Assembly (NCBI RefSeq): GCF_003063375.1
Contig: NZ_NERY01000001.1
Coordinates: forward strand, 1,550,001-1,614,000
Direction: 5' to 3'
DNA length: 64,000 nt
DNA from: Limnohabitans sp. MMS-10A-178
GTDB taxonomy: Bacteria; Pseudomonadota; Gammaproteobacteria; Burkholderiales; Burkholderiaceae_C
The notes beneath the pieces were generated by a model. The model saw only the letters and a list, made by a program, of their open reading frames with translations. It did not search any database and was not told where the DNA came from. Below, one piece after another: positions 53,805 to 64,000 of this stretch. The position numbers and the translations under genes are program-made. The first letter of the stretch is position 1; the number at the start of each line of letters is the position of its first letter.

Positions 53805-55562
53805 ATGCGTGTCAGTCACCCGAACGACGCTTACGAGGCTGTGCACCGCCAATTTGCTTGGCATGTGCCTGTGCATTTCAACATAGCTGAAGTCTGTTGC
53901 AGCCGTTGGGCGCGCGCTCGACAGCACCAAAATGCCACCGCCATTGTGGCTCATCATCCAAGCCCTCAAGCCAGTCAGTCGTGGACCTTCCGTGATTTAC
54001 AAAGCGCCGCCAACCGATTGAGCCATGAACTTCAAAAACGAGGCATCAAGAAAGGCGATCGGGTGGCCATTGTCATGCCCCAGCGATTTGAAACCGCTGT
54101 GTCCTATATGGCTGTCTTGCAAATGGGCGCGGTGGCCATGCCTTTGTCAATGCTGTTTGGGCCAGATGCTTTGGCCTTCAGGGTGAACGACAGTGGTGCC
54201 AGCATGGCCCTTTGTGATGAAGCTTCAGCGCCGGTGTTGACTGAATTGCGCAAAGATTGCCGGGCTTTAAAAGTGGTGTGCCAGGTGCCTGAATTTCTGT
54301 CGCGCCCCAATGCAGAAAAACAATTGACTCACAAGTTCAAGGCTGAAAAAACACTCGCCGAAGACCCTGCTGTTTTGATTTACACCAGTGGCACCACCGG
54401 CAATCCAAAGGGCGCATTGATTCCTCACCGGGCCATGATTGGTAACCTCACCGGCTTCTTGTGCAGTCAAAATTGGTTTGGCTTTGAGCCCTTGAAAAGC
54501 AAGTCAACTTCCAAGTTGGCAAGCAGCTCGTTGCCTTCGGGTTCTGATGCCATTTTTTGGTCACCTGCCGACTGGGCTTGGACGGGTGGCCTCATGGATG
54601 CGCTGCTGCCAGCCTTGTATTTTGGGCGGCCGATTGTGGCGTTCCAAGGACGCTTCAGTCCAGAGATGGCTTTTGAAATACTCCATCAACACGCCATCAC
54701 ACACAGTTTTTTATTTCCAACGGCCTTGAAGGCCATGATGAAGGCAGAGGCTCAACCGCGCAAGCGATACAAGCTGGTTTTGCAAGGCTTGATGAGTGCG
54801 GGTGAGGCTGTGGGCGATGCCGTTTTTGCTTATTGCCGTGACCAACTGGGCGTTGTGGTCAATGAAATGTTTGGGCAAACAGAAATCAATTATGTAGTGG
54901 GCAATTGCCATATTTTTTGGCCTGCAAAACCGGGTAGCATGGGCAAGGGCTACCCTGGCCACCAAGTGGCTGTTATTGACGAGAAGGGTCAAATTTGCCC
55001 ACCGGGTGTGCATGGCGAAGTGGCAGTGAACCGCTACGACCGGCATGGCCACCCCGATCCGGTGTTCTTTTTAGCTTACTGGAAAAATCCCAAAGCCACC
55101 CACGAAAAATACACAGGCGATTGGTGCCGAACAGGTGACGTGGCCGTTCAAGATCAAGAAGCTTATCTTTGGTACCAAGGACGAACCGATGACATGTTCA
55201 AAGCTGCGGGGTATCGAATTGGGCCGGGCGAAATAGAAAACTGCTTGATCAAACATCCAGCTGTGGTGAACGCGGCAGTCGTGCCCAAGCCAGATCCTGA
55301 TCGGGGTGCCTTGGTGAAGGCCTATGTGGTGATGTCGCCAGAGTTTTTATCGCAAAAAGCTGTGTCAAAAAACGCCAACAGCTTTGACCAGAAAGTGATT
55401 GAAGATTTACAGCAGCACGTGAGAGGTTTGCTCGCGCCTTACGAATATCCCAAAGAAATTGAATTCATTGACCAATTGCCCATGACCACTACTGGTAAAG
55501 TACAACGAAGATTTTTGCGCTTGGAAGAGGAGCGACGAGCTGGCCTTTTGCGCAAATTGTGA
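53805..55562 (+). CDS. AMP-dependent acyl-CoA synthetase
   Basis: A 585-residue adenylate-forming ligase, close to medium-chain/AcsM-type acyl-CoA synthetases. AVLIYTSGTTGNPKGAL (residues 189-205) is the P-loop, MFGQTEINYVVGN the adenine-binding motif, YTGDWCRTGDVAVQD the hinge region, and PMTTTGKVQRR the catalytic lysine. A Ser/Lys-rich insert at about residues 226-246 separates the P-loop from WSPADWAWTGG and is not usual for the family. AAGGAGA precedes the ATG. The acyl substrate is unknown. Confidence 0.88.
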   Translation: MRVSHPNDAYEAVHRQFAWHVPVHFNIAEVCCSRWARARQHQNATAIVAHHPSPQASQSWTFRDLQSAANRLSHELQKRGIKKGDRVAIVMPQRFETAVSYMAVLQMGAVAMPLSMLFGPDALAFRVNDSGASMALCDEASAPVLTELRKDCRALKVVCQVPEFLSRPNAEKQLTHKFKAEKTLAEDPAVLIYTSGTTGNPKGALIPHRAMIGNLTGFLCSQNWFGFEPLKSKSTSKLASSSLPSGSDAIFWSPADWAWTGGLMDALLPALYFGRPIVAFQGRFSPEMAFEILHQHAITHSFLFPTALKAMMKAEAQPRKRYKLVLQGLMSAGEAVGDAVFAYCRDQLGVVVNEMFGQTEINYVVGNCHIFWPAKPGSMGKGYPGHQVAVIDEKGQICPPGVHGEVAVNRYDRHGHPDPVFFLAYWKNPKATHEKYTGDWCRTGDVAVQDQEAYLWYQGRTDDMFKAAGYRIGPGEIENCLIKHPAVVNAAVVPKPDPDRGALVKAYVVMSPEFLSQKAVSKNANSFDQKVIEDLQQHVRGLLAPYEYPKEIEFIDQLPMTTTGKVQRRFLRLEEERRAGLLRKL

Positions 55563-55586
55563 ACTTGATCATTCAATTTTGAAATC

Positions 55587-56648
55587 ATGAAAAAAATAAC
55601 ATTGGGTCAATCTGATCTGCAAGTGACCCCCATTTGTTTGGGCACCATGACCTTTGGTGAGCAAGTGACAGAATCAACCGCGCATCAAATACTCAATCGT
55701 GCTCTCGATTTAGACCTGAACTTTTTGGATACGGCAGAAATGTATTCGGTCCCTGCCAAAGCAGAAACCTGTGGGGCCACAGAAACTATTTTGGGAAATT
55801 GGTTTGCCAGCCACCCTGGCGCGCGCCAAAAAGTGGTGCTGGCCACCAAAGTTGCCGGTCCTTCACGCGGAATGCCCTGGGTGCGCGAAGGCGCTGGCCT
55901 GACATCGCAAGATATATTGAAATCTTGCGATGCCAGTCTCAAGCGCTTGCAAACAGACGTGATTGATCTGTATCAAATTCATTGGCCTGAGCGCCATGTG
56001 CCTGTGTTTGGCATGATGTATTTCGATCCCAGCAAAGACAAAATCGAGACCAGCATTCACGAACAGTTGGAGGCCTTGGGCCAGTTGGTCAAGGCTGGCA
56101 AGGTTCGCCACATTGGCCTGTCCAATGAATCGCCTTATGGCATTCACGAATTCATTCGTTTGGCTGAGCAGCATGGTTTGCCGCGCGTTAGCACTGTTCA
56201 AAACCCATACTGCTTGACCAACCGAACTTTTGACAACGCCATGGACGAAAGCTGTCATCGCTTGCAGGTGTCTTTGTTGGCTTACTCACCTTTGGCCTTT
56301 GGCGCTTTAACTGGCAAGTACGATCAAACTGGCTTTGAAGGTGATGGCGCACCGGCCAATGCGCGCATTGGCAAGTACGAGTCTGTGCGCAAGCAACGTT
56401 GGGGTCGTGAGAGCTCATTGACCGCAGCCAAACTTTACAACCAACTAGCCCGCGACAATGGCATGAGCCCCACCCAAATGGCACTTGCTTTTTGCTACAA
56501 ACGTTGGTGTGTGGCCAGCACCATCATCGGTGTCACTTCGGTGGCGCAGCTTGAAGAGAACGTCAAAGCTTGGGACACCACTTTGTCTGCTGAAGTTTTG
56601 GCTGCCATTGATGCCATTCGTTTGGTCCATCGCGATCCTGCAACCTGA
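55587..56648 (+). CDS. Aldo/keto reductase (Tas-like)
   Basis: A 353-residue NADPH-dependent aldo/keto reductase of the Tas/YghZ type. The catalytic tetrad is visible: Asp and Tyr in FLDTAEMYS (near residues 48 and 53), Lys in VVLATKVAG and His in YQIHWPER. SLLAYSPLAFGALTGKY and IIGVTSVAQLEENV are cofactor-binding blocks. E. coli Tas is 346 residues. It follows the acyl-CoA synthetase by 24 bp and may share its transcript; the substrate is not known. Confidence 0.9.
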   Translation: MKKITLGQSDLQVTPICLGTMTFGEQVTESTAHQILNRALDLDLNFLDTAEMYSVPAKAETCGATETILGNWFASHPGARQKVVLATKVAGPSRGMPWVREGAGLTSQDILKSCDASLKRLQTDVIDLYQIHWPERHVPVFGMMYFDPSKDKIETSIHEQLEALGQLVKAGKVRHIGLSNESPYGIHEFIRLAEQHGLPRVSTVQNPYCLTNRTFDNAMDESCHRLQVSLLAYSPLAFGALTGKYDQTGFEGDGAPANARIGKYESVRKQRWGRESSLTAAKLYNQLARDNGMSPTQMALAFCYKRWCVASTIIGVTSVAQLEENVKAWDTTLSAEVLAAIDAIRLVHRDPAT

Positions 56649-56685
56649 TTTCTAGCTTCAGTGCTTCGTCTTTTTTAATTTCCCA

Positions 56686-57336
56686 ATGCCTGAAAATTCA
56701 TTGAATCTCCTCTTGCACCCTATTTCGGTGGTGCTTGTTTCTTATCTGCTTGGCTCCTTGAGTTTTGCCGTCATTGTCAGCAAGTTCATGGGTCTGTCAG
56801 ATCCCCGTTCCTACGGCAGTAAAAACCCAGGCGCTACCAATGTTTTGCGCTCAGGCAATAAAAAAGCCGCCGTTTTGACTTTGCTTTTCGACGCTGTGAA
56901 GGGTTGGATTCCTGTGTTTTTGATCTTGCAGCAGGGTGGGGCTTGGGGCCTGACCGAAGGTGTAGCTGCCGCGGCTGGCTTGGCTGCTTTTTTGGGCCAT
57001 CTTTATCCCATCTTTTTCAAATTTGAAGGTGGCAAAGGTGTTGCAACGGCCTTGGGCGTCTTAATGGGTGTGTCTCCCGTGTTGGGCTTGGCCATTGCCC
57101 TCACCTGGATCGGTGTTGCCTGGTTCTTCAGATACTCTTCTTTGGCGGCACTTTTGGCAGCACTTTTAGCGCCAGTTTACTACGCGCTGGCATCTGACGT
57201 GCTGTGGTGGAGTTTCAATGGTCCCATCTTTGGCATGTTGTGTGTGATGGGCATCTTGTTGGTTTGGCGGCACCGCGACAATATCAACCGCTTGCTGGCG
57301 GGCACTGAATCTAAATTGGGCGCTAAAAAAAGTTAA
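56686..57336 (+). CDS. plsY: Glycerol-3-phosphate acyltransferase PlsY
   Basis: PlsY acylates glycerol-3-phosphate from acyl-phosphate, the first step of phospholipid synthesis. The 216-residue membrane protein has the three conserved loops: LLGSLSFAVIVSKF, GSKNPGATNVLRSGNKKAA and FKFEGGKGVATALGVL. About five transmembrane segments are present. It is followed by a strong bidirectional terminator. Not adjacent to folB/tsaD as in some species. Confidence 0.95.
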   Translation: MPENSLNLLLHPISVVLVSYLLGSLSFAVIVSKFMGLSDPRSYGSKNPGATNVLRSGNKKAAVLTLLFDAVKGWIPVFLILQQGGAWGLTEGVAAAAGLAAFLGHLYPIFFKFEGGKGVATALGVLMGVSPVLGLAIALTWIGVAWFFRYSSLAALLAALLAPVYYALASDVLWWSFNGPIFGMLCVMGILLVWRHRDNINRLLAGTESKLGAKKS

Positions 57337-57357
57337 GGCACGGGTTAGACGGGCCGT

Positions 57358-57387
57358 AAAAAAAAGCGCCCTTGGGCGCTTTTTTTA
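57358..57387. terminator. Bidirectional terminator between plsY and yajQ
   Basis: A GC stem GCGCCC / GGGCGC flanked by runs of eight A and eight T residues between two converging genes; it serves both directions and reaches the yajQ stop at 57385. Confidence 0.88.
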
Positions 57388-57870
57388 ATCACGAAAGTTG
57401 TTGAAGCTGATTGGAATATCGGTGATGTCTTTGCGCAGCAGGGCCATGGCCGCTTGCAAGTCGTCGCGCTTGGCACCTGTCACGCGCACAGCATCGCCTT
57501 GAATTGAAGCTTGAACTTTGAGCTTGCTTTCCTTCAGTACTTTCTGAATTTTTTTGCCGTCTTCAGTGGCAATGCCATTGCGCACTTTCAAGACTTGCTT
57601 GACTTTGTCGCCGCCCATTTTTTGCACGTCGCCTTTGTCTAGGAAGCGCACATCCACACTTCGCTTGGCCAGCTTGTTGAGCAAGACTTCGTCAATTTGG
57701 GTGAGTTGAAAATCGGCATCGCCAAACAAAGTAATTTCTTTGTCTTTCAATTCAATGGCTGCCGACGTGCCTTTGAAGTCAAAGCGCGTGGCAATTTCTT
57801 TGGCGGTGGTGTCGACCGCATTTTTTACTTCAACCAGGTTGGGTTCGCAAACGGTGTCAAAAGATGGCAT
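57385..57870 (-). CDS. YajQ family nucleotide-binding protein
   Basis: A 161-residue UPF0234/YajQ protein made of two ferredoxin-like domains. [34 protein letters not shown] at the N terminus (first 34 residues, of which MPSFDTV and TRFDFKG are the key parts) is the family signature. YajQ binds nucleotides and in Xanthomonas and Pseudomonas relatives binds cyclic di-GMP to influence transcription; the role here is not shown. It diverges from murB with 40 bp between starts. Confidence 0.92.
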   Translation of the reverse strand: MPSFDTVCEPNLVEVKNAVDTTAKEIATRFDFKGTSAAIELKDKEITLFGDADFQLTQIDEVLLNKLAKRSVDVRFLDKGDVQKMGGDKVKQVLKVRNGIATEDGKKIQKVLKESKLKVQASIQGDAVRVTGAKRDDLQAAMALLRKDITDIPISFNNFRD

Positions 57871-57910
57871 GGATTTTCACAATCAAGTCAGAGAATGCGA
57901 CAATTCTCCC

Positions 57911-58951
57911 ATGAACGTGACCCAAAACGTAGCCCTTCAGTCGTACAACAGCTTTGGCATTGTGGCCAAGGCCTATTCTTTGCTGCGAATTGGCTCTGTG
58001 GCAGAGGCTGTAGAGGCTCAGCAGACCCTAAAAAACCACCCAGAGGGGCACTGTATTTTGGGCGGTGGCAGCAACATAGTCTTGACGGGCGACGTGAGAC
58101 CTCTCGTCCTCAAAATGGAGATTTTGGGCAAGCGCTTGGTGTCCGAGACAGACAAAGCTTGGATTGTGGAGGCGGGTGCAGGCGAGGACTGGCATGAGTT
58201 GGTCACGTGGACCTTAGACCAAGGGTGGCCCGGATTGGAAAACTTGGCTTTGATTCCAGGCTCGGTGGGCGCCTCGCCAGTGCAAAACATTGGTGCTTAT
58301 GGGGTAGAGCTGCAAGACCGCTTTGATTCTCTCGATGCCCTAGATCTGGTCACTGGCCAAGTGTTCAGTTTGAATGCCGCGCAATGTGCCTTTGGCTATC
58401 GAGACTCAGTTTTCAAGCACACCAGCAGCGGGCCCAATGGCATTGGTTTGGCGGGGCGAGCTTTGATTTTGCGTGTGCGCTTTCATCTGCCCAAAAAATG
58501 GAAGCCTGTGTTGGGTTATTTGGATTTGGAAAGAAAAATGACCGAGACCGGCATTGCCCATCCCACAGCACAGCAAATTTACGATTGGGTGTGTGCCATC
58601 CGTCGTCACAAATTGCCCGATCCCAAAGTTTTAGGCAATGCGGGGAGCTTCTTTAAAAACCCCACGGTCTCCCCAGAGCAATGTGCCGACATCATTGCGC
58701 GTGACCCTAAGGTGGTTCATTACCCCATGCCCGATGGCAGCATTAAACTGGCCGCTGGCTGGTTAATCGATGCCTGTGGTTGGAAGGGCAAGAGTGTGGG
58801 CAATGCGGCTGTGTATGAAAAACAAGCCTTGGTGTTGGTCAACCGAGGTGGCGCAACGGGCGGTGAAGTGGTCACGCTGGCCAAAGCCATTCAAACCAGC
58901 GTGTACGAGCGGTTCGGCATTCGCTTGGAACCCGAACCGGTCGTGATTTAA
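57911..58951 (+). CDS. murB: UDP-N-acetylenolpyruvoylglucosamine reductase
   Basis: MurB reduces UDP-GlcNAc-enolpyruvate to UDP-MurNAc with FAD and NADPH. The ATG at 57911 gives 346 residues (MNVTQNVALQSYNSFG), the type I length (E. coli 342). FAD motifs are LGGGSNIVLTGD (about 52-63) and IPGSVGASPVQNIGAYGVEL (about 117-136), and the catalytic Ser lies in NAGSFFKNPTVS. Stop codon is 3 bp from that of converging argG. Secure. Confidence 0.95.
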   Translation: MNVTQNVALQSYNSFGIVAKAYSLLRIGSVAEAVEAQQTLKNHPEGHCILGGGSNIVLTGDVRPLVLKMEILGKRLVSETDKAWIVEAGAGEDWHELVTWTLDQGWPGLENLALIPGSVGASPVQNIGAYGVELQDRFDSLDALDLVTGQVFSLNAAQCAFGYRDSVFKHTSSGPNGIGLAGRALILRVRFHLPKKWKPVLGYLDLERKMTETGIAHPTAQQIYDWVCAIRRHKLPDPKVLGNAGSFFKNPTVSPEQCADIIARDPKVVHYPMPDGSIKLAAGWLIDACGWKGKSVGNAAVYEKQALVLVNRGGATGGEVVTLAKAIQTSVYERFGIRLEPEPVVI

Positions 58952-58954
58952 AAC

Positions 58955-60630
<1,676 letters not shown>

Positions 60631-60722
60631 AGAGAAATCAAGGGTAGGGTGTCGTGGCCACACAGGGGCGGCTTATAGACTTGGCACAAAACCCATGATT
60701 TTAGGCCATTGCAGGCCCTTTT

Positions 60723-61430
60723 TTAACGCCAGTGGCGATGACGGGGTGCCGCCCCAATGTCCAAGTTAACGTGCGTGAACACAGGGTAGGGTGAGTAAAT
60801 ATTGGGACGGAAATAGGGAGAAAACACACGAACCACTTGGGGTGATGCGGTGAAAATTTGGTGCGGCACGATGGGTAAATTGGAAGTTTCTGCCATGACT
60901 GTGGCTTCAGAGCCGGGCACTTCCAAGGGGGCCGCACTGATGGGTGTGACTTGCAACTTGATAGTAGGGCCTGGGTCTTTGGGCAATTGCACGTTGTACT
61001 GTTTGCCAGCAAACTCATAGACCACGTTGTAACCCATAAGGCGGTTTTCGAAGACTTGCTGGGTGGTGCAGGTTTGTTGAGTTTGGGTTTGGGCTGCTTG
61101 AGGTCCTTCAACCTTTTCGCCAGCAATGGCGCCGCCAATCACCCCAATCATGGTGGCCAAAGCTCGGCCTTCGCCTTTGCCAATGGCATTGCCAATTGCG
61201 CCACCAGCGATAGCGCCCATTGCCGCTCCAGCACCAGAAGTCTGACCTGGCACAGTGATTTGCGTTTGGGTGCAAACTTGGCGAGGCACAGAAACTTGTT
61301 GGTAAACAGGGGTGCGGCTAATGACATTGCCAATTTCTTGGGCTTGCGCGGGCAGGCAAACAGCGAGTCCAGCCAACAAACCGCCGGAGAGCGTGGAAGT
61401 TAGTGCACGGTTAAAGACTGAGTTTGTCAT
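60723..61430 (-). CDS. Glycine-zipper 2TM domain protein
   Basis: The ATG at 61430 gives 235 residues. A signal peptide covers residues 1-31 (CLPAQAQ). The middle (about 65-110) is a Gly/Ala-rich glycine zipper, GAAMGAIAGGAIGNAIGKG and MIGVIGGAIAGE, as in SlyB/17-kDa antigen-like outer-membrane proteins. The remainder (YNVVYEFAGKQYNVQLPKDPG) resembles other Burkholderiales glycine-zipper envelope proteins, and the C terminus is Pro/His/Arg-rich. There is no lipobox cysteine. Role in the envelope is unknown. Confidence 0.82.
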   Translation of the reverse strand: MTNSVFNRALTSTLSGGLLAGLAVCLPAQAQEIGNVISRTPVYQQVSVPRQVCTQTQITVPGQTSGAGAAMGAIAGGAIGNAIGKGEGRALATMIGVIGGAIAGEKVEGPQAAQTQTQQTCTTQQVFENRLMGYNVVYEFAGKQYNVQLPKDPGPTIKLQVTPISAAPLEVPGSEATVMAETSNLPIVPHQIFTASPQVVRVFSPYFRPNIYSPYPVFTHVNLDIGAAPRHRHWR

Positions 61431-61511
61431 GGTGTTCAATTCCGATAAAACAAAACAATGGCCAGATTTTAGAGTTTAGATTCAACAAAATTTGAAAGCC
61501 TACTTAAATAC

Positions 61512-61880
61512 TTAACGCAGCAGCCACTGATTTGGTTGAAAGCCTATTGTGATTTCAATGCCTTTGCTGGATTGCCACTCAATAACGGGCCGTTTGACCA
61601 GGCTGGAATTGGCCAAGAGAAAAGGCCGAGCCGTAGCCGCATCGATCACGCTAAGCTGTTCTTCTGGGCTGAGTTTGCGCCAACTGGTGCCTTTCCGGTT
61701 TAAAACTGCCTCCCAGCCTGCCTCTTTTAGCCAAGAATCAAGATTTTTTTCAGGCAAGCCTTGTTTTTTGAAATCATGGAAAACATGCTCGATGCCTTGC
61801 TCGCTCAGCCAAGTACGTGCTTTTTTAACCGTATCGCAATTGGGAATACCATAAACAGTGATCAAGGTGTATTTCATCAT
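61512..61880 (-). CDS. ArsC/Spx family protein (YffB-like)
   Basis: A 122-residue thioredoxin-fold protein of the ArsC/Spx family. YGIPNCDTVKKARTWL (residues 10-25) has the single N-terminal cysteine followed by the DTVKKA helix, typical of YffB/Spx-MgsR rather than arsenate reductase; GTSWRKLSPEE and NSSLVKRPVIEW complete the fold. YffB-type proteins are proposed glutathione-dependent reductases. It diverges from folC with 41 bp between starts. Confidence 0.9.
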   Translation of the reverse strand: MMKYTLITVYGIPNCDTVKKARTWLSEQGIEHVFHDFKKQGLPEKNLDSWLKEAGWEAVLNRKGTSWRKLSPEEQLSVIDAATARPFLLANSSLVKRPVIEWQSSKGIEITIGFQPNQWLLR

Positions 61881-61921
61881 TTGTCATTGAAAGAGCTGGA
61901 CTCAGCGACAATCTTATCCTT

Positions 61922-63211
61922 ATGAAAACATTGAGTGAATGGCTCGCACATTGCGAGAGCTTGCATCCCCATGCCATTGACATGGGTTTGGACCGGGTCC
62001 GCCTAGTTGCCCAAAAGCTGCAATTGGCCCTCAAAGTGCCTGTGATTACCGTGGCGGGCACCAACGGCAAAGGCTCAACCTGCGCCATGCTGGAGGCCAT
62101 TTATTTGCAGGCTGGTTACAAAACAGGGGTCTACACATCGCCCCATTTGGTGCACTTTGAAGAGCGCTGTCGCTTGCAAGGGGAGTCGCCATCTGCTGCT
62201 GTGTTTGCAAATGCTTTTGAGCAGGTTGAAAAAGCCAGAGGGGAGATATCCCTCACTTATTTTGAATTTAGCACCTTGGCCATTTTAAAAATGATGGCAG
62301 ACGCTAATTTGGATGTGGCCATTTTAGAAGTCGGTTTGGGCGGCCGCCTAGACGCCGTCAACTTGGTTGATGCCGATTGCGCCATCATCACCAGCATCGA
62401 CCTAGATCACACAGCTCTTTTGGGGAACGACCGTGAAACCATCGGTTTTGAAAAAGCTGGCATTGTTCGCTCAGGCAAGTCGGTTGTTTTGAGCGACCCA
62501 GTTCCCCCCAATTCCATCATTCAGCACGCCAAGGACCTGGGCTCAGACCTTTGGTTGATGGGCCGCGACTTCAACTTTTCAGGCGATCCCTTGCAGTGGT
62601 CTTGGGCCGGCCGGGGGCGCCGCTACAGTGGTCTGGCCTATCCCGCGCTCAGGGGGGCCAACCAATTGCTCAATGCCTCTGGTGTTTTGGCAGCTTTGGA
62701 GATCATGCGACCCCAATTGCCAGTCACAGCGCAGGCCATTCGCAATGGCTTGGCCATGGTGGAATTAACGGGCCGGTTTCAAATTGTGCCGGGCGAGCCG
62801 GTGTTGGTCCTTGATGTAGCGCACAACCCGCATTCTGTGGCGGCTTTGGCGGCCAATTTGGATGCGATGGGTTTCTACCCTTGCACCCACGCGGTATTTG
62901 GGGCCATGGCCGACAAAGACCTTGCCAGCATGCTTCAAAAAATTCTGCCAATGGTTGATGCGTGGTATTTCACAGATCTGCCATTGCCCAGGGCGTCTAC
63001 GGCAGCCCAACTGGAAGACGCTTGGCGGCAGATGAATACACGCCAAGACGTGAAAACCAGCCAGCACATCTCGCCTCAAAAAGCCCTCGAAGCAGCCATT
63101 ACAGAAGCAAGACCCGCTGATAGAATCTTGGTCTTTGGTTCGTTCTATACGGTGGGCGGCATTTTGCACAATGGCATTCCCAAATTGCATGCCAAACACC
63201 TGAGTAATTGA
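61922..63211 (+). CDS. folC: Dihydrofolate/folylpolyglutamate synthase
   Basis: FolC makes dihydrofolate from dihydropteroate and adds further glutamates. The 429-residue product has the Mur-ligase-type P-loop VAGTNGKGSTCAMLE (about 42-56), TSPHLVHFEERC, LEVGLGGRLDAVN and LDVAHNPHSVAALAANL. In Burkholderiales it stands between accD and a SPOR gene followed by cvpA-purF; the right-hand side of that order is seen here. It precedes the SPOR gene by 11 bp. Confidence 0.95.
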   Translation: MKTLSEWLAHCESLHPHAIDMGLDRVRLVAQKLQLALKVPVITVAGTNGKGSTCAMLEAIYLQAGYKTGVYTSPHLVHFEERCRLQGESPSAAVFANAFEQVEKARGEISLTYFEFSTLAILKMMADANLDVAILEVGLGGRLDAVNLVDADCAIITSIDLDHTALLGNDRETIGFEKAGIVRSGKSVVLSDPVPPNSIIQHAKDLGSDLWLMGRDFNFSGDPLQWSWAGRGRRYSGLAYPALRGANQLLNASGVLAALEIMRPQLPVTAQAIRNGLAMVELTGRFQIVPGEPVLVLDVAHNPHSVAALAANLDAMGFYPCTHAVFGAMADKDLASMLQKILPMVDAWYFTDLPLPRASTAAQLEDAWRQMNTRQDVKTSQHISPQKALEAAITEARPADRILVFGSFYTVGGILHNGIPKLHAKHLSN

Positions 63212-63222
63212 GACTCCACCTC

Positions 63223-63987
63223 ATGGCATTCTTCAAGCTACGACTTCCTGGACGACTTTCATCGGGCCCCACTGGCGCCGATGCGTTATCCAACACCCCC
63301 GCAGAAAGTGTCGAGGTTATTCGCAAGCGTGCTCGCCACAGGCTCATGGGCTCTGTGGTCTTGGTTTTGGGCGCAGTGGTTGGATTGCCGCTGTTGTTTG
63401 ACAGCCAACCCAGACCTGTGGCCATCGATACACCTATCGTGATTCCCGATCGAAATCAGGTGGCGCCCTTAACGGCAGCAGTGGCCCCTAAAACAGGCAC
63501 GGTCAAAGAGCCAACGCCGGTACAGGCAGAACCAGCACCTCCCGAAACTGCAACTGTTGCAAAAAGTGCAGTTGCCAATCCGGCAGGACTTGATCCTAAC
63601 GAGGAAGTGGTTTCCAAGACCACCAAACCTGAGCCCAAATCTGAGCCTAAATCTGAGCCCAAACCTGAGCCCAAACCTGAGCTCAAAGTTGAAGCCAAGC
63701 CCGAGGTGAAAACAGATCCCAAGCCGGATGGCAAAGAAGCGCCTAAGTCAGAACAGCCAGTTCGTTCTGTGGTTCAAGTGGGCGCGTATGCTGAATTGGC
63801 CAAGGCCAGGGAAGTGCGTGCCAAGCTTGAAAGTGCGGGCTTTAAAACCTATACCCAGGAAGTAGAAACCAAAGACGGCAAACGAATTCGCGTTCGAGTA
63901 GGTCCTTTCCCGTCTAAGGAAGAAGCTGAAAAAACAGCTGAAAAAATTCGGAAACTGAATTTGCAGACTTCGGTGTTAAAACTTTAA
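63223..63987 (+). CDS. SPOR domain-containing protein
   Basis: A 254-residue protein: cytoplasmic N terminus (1-42), one membrane helix (about 43-63, LMGSVVLVLGAVVGLPLLF), a long periplasmic linker with Lys/Pro/Glu repeats (KSEP and KPEP units, about 135-180), and a C-terminal SPOR domain (about 183-254, VVQVGAYAELAKAREVRAKL). SPOR domains bind septal peptidoglycan lacking stem peptides, so a cell-division role like DedD or FtsN is likely. The ATG at 63223 is preferred to an upstream alternative. Confidence 0.9.
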   Translation: MAFFKLRLPGRLSSGPTGADALSNTPAESVEVIRKRARHRLMGSVVLVLGAVVGLPLLFDSQPRPVAIDTPIVIPDRNQVAPLTAAVAPKTGTVKEPTPVQAEPAPPETATVAKSAVANPAGLDPNEEVVSKTTKPEPKSEPKSEPKPEPKPELKVEAKPEVKTDPKPDGKEAPKSEQPVRSVVQVGAYAELAKAREVRAKLESAGFKTYTQEVETKDGKRIRVRVGPFPSKEEAEKTAEKIRKLNLQTSVLKL

Positions 63988-63992
63988 GGAGG
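63986..63992 (+). promoter_or_regulatory. Ribosome-binding site of the next gene
   Basis: AAGGAGG directly after the SPOR stop codon, ending 8 bases before the window edge. A start codon is expected at or just beyond 64001; by conserved gene order the gene should be cvpA, followed by purF. Confidence 0.6.
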
Positions 63993-64000
63993 TCAAACAC

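Noticed and set aside
60701..61138. Long open frame on the - strand overlapping the glycine-zipper gene
   Set aside because: Low-quality composition with no family motif and lies almost wholly inside a well-supported gene in another frame.
63456..63734. Gly/Ser-repeat open frame on the - strand within the SPOR gene
   Set aside because: It is the reverse complement of the KSEP/KPEP linker repeats and not an independent gene.

Overview
The window is an ordinary, gene-dense chromosomal segment of a betaproteobacterium, most likely a Comamonadaceae (Burkholderiales) member; a freshwater Limnohabitans-like lineage would fit, but genus is inference. The grounds are gene order (leuC-leuD-leuB-asd; gltA-sdhE-sdhBADC-GntR, then mdh-citE-like-acnB; argF-argD-DUF3579-rpsT; folC-SPOR), E. 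coli-like type II citrate synthase and AcnB, an RF2 gene with a programmed frameshift, and roughly balanced base composition. I see no tRNA, rRNA, insertion sequence, prophage, CRISPR array or integron. No gene-free stretch exceeds 300 bases.

Layout. 1-4204 (- strand): asd (3' end cut by the window edge), leuB, leuD, leuC. 4294-16980: a central-metabolism block with gltA, sdhE, sdhBADC and a GntR/UTRA regulator on the - strand, then mdh, a CitE-like lyase, a secreted unknown protein, acnB and an FAD monooxygenase on the + strand. 17015-20057: argF, argD, DUF3579, rpsT. 20174-28098: murJ, SirB1-like, purM, then AI-2E exporter-hda-HAD phosphatase-pcnB-folK as an overlapping + strand run. 28106-31452: TM2 protein, GNAT acetyltransferase, and the rpsP-rimM-trmD-rplS operon. 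31557-43249: two DEAD-box helicases, orn, an M48 protease, rsgA, a CbiB-like protein, a CoA Nudix hydrolase, apaH, a CNNM/HlyC protein, an H-NS-family protein and an isolated uppS. 43310-48906: rmlA-rmlC, a PfkB kinase, a NYN-domain protein, a duplicated-repeat periplasmic protein, lipocalin and fbp. 48921-64000: pepN, prfB, an alpha/beta hydrolase, an acyl-CoA synthetase, an aldo/keto reductase, plsY, yajQ, murB, argG, ppnP, a glycine-zipper protein, a Spx/ArsC-like protein, folC and a SPOR protein. The window ends on a ribosome-binding site for a next gene, expected to be cvpA.

The genes are mainly core metabolism (TCA cycle, leucine, arginine, purine, folate), translation, envelope synthesis and RNA turnover. 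The most interesting signals are in non-coding DNA. (1) The mdh 5' leader (about 10427-10550) holds three successive perfect stem-loops, and the 3' arm of the second has a 9-base perfect complement to the mdh Shine-Dalgarno region, the layout of a cis-acting RNA switch. (2) A palindrome, TCTTATATAAGA, lies inside the GntR gene's own promoter and recurs 9 kb away between argD and the DUF3579 gene, suggesting a small regulon. (3) The NYN-domain gene leader has a 9-bp hairpin whose 3' arm can also pair with its ribosome-binding site. (4) The H-NS-family mRNA is predicted to begin with an 8-bp hairpin. All four are sequence observations with inferred function.
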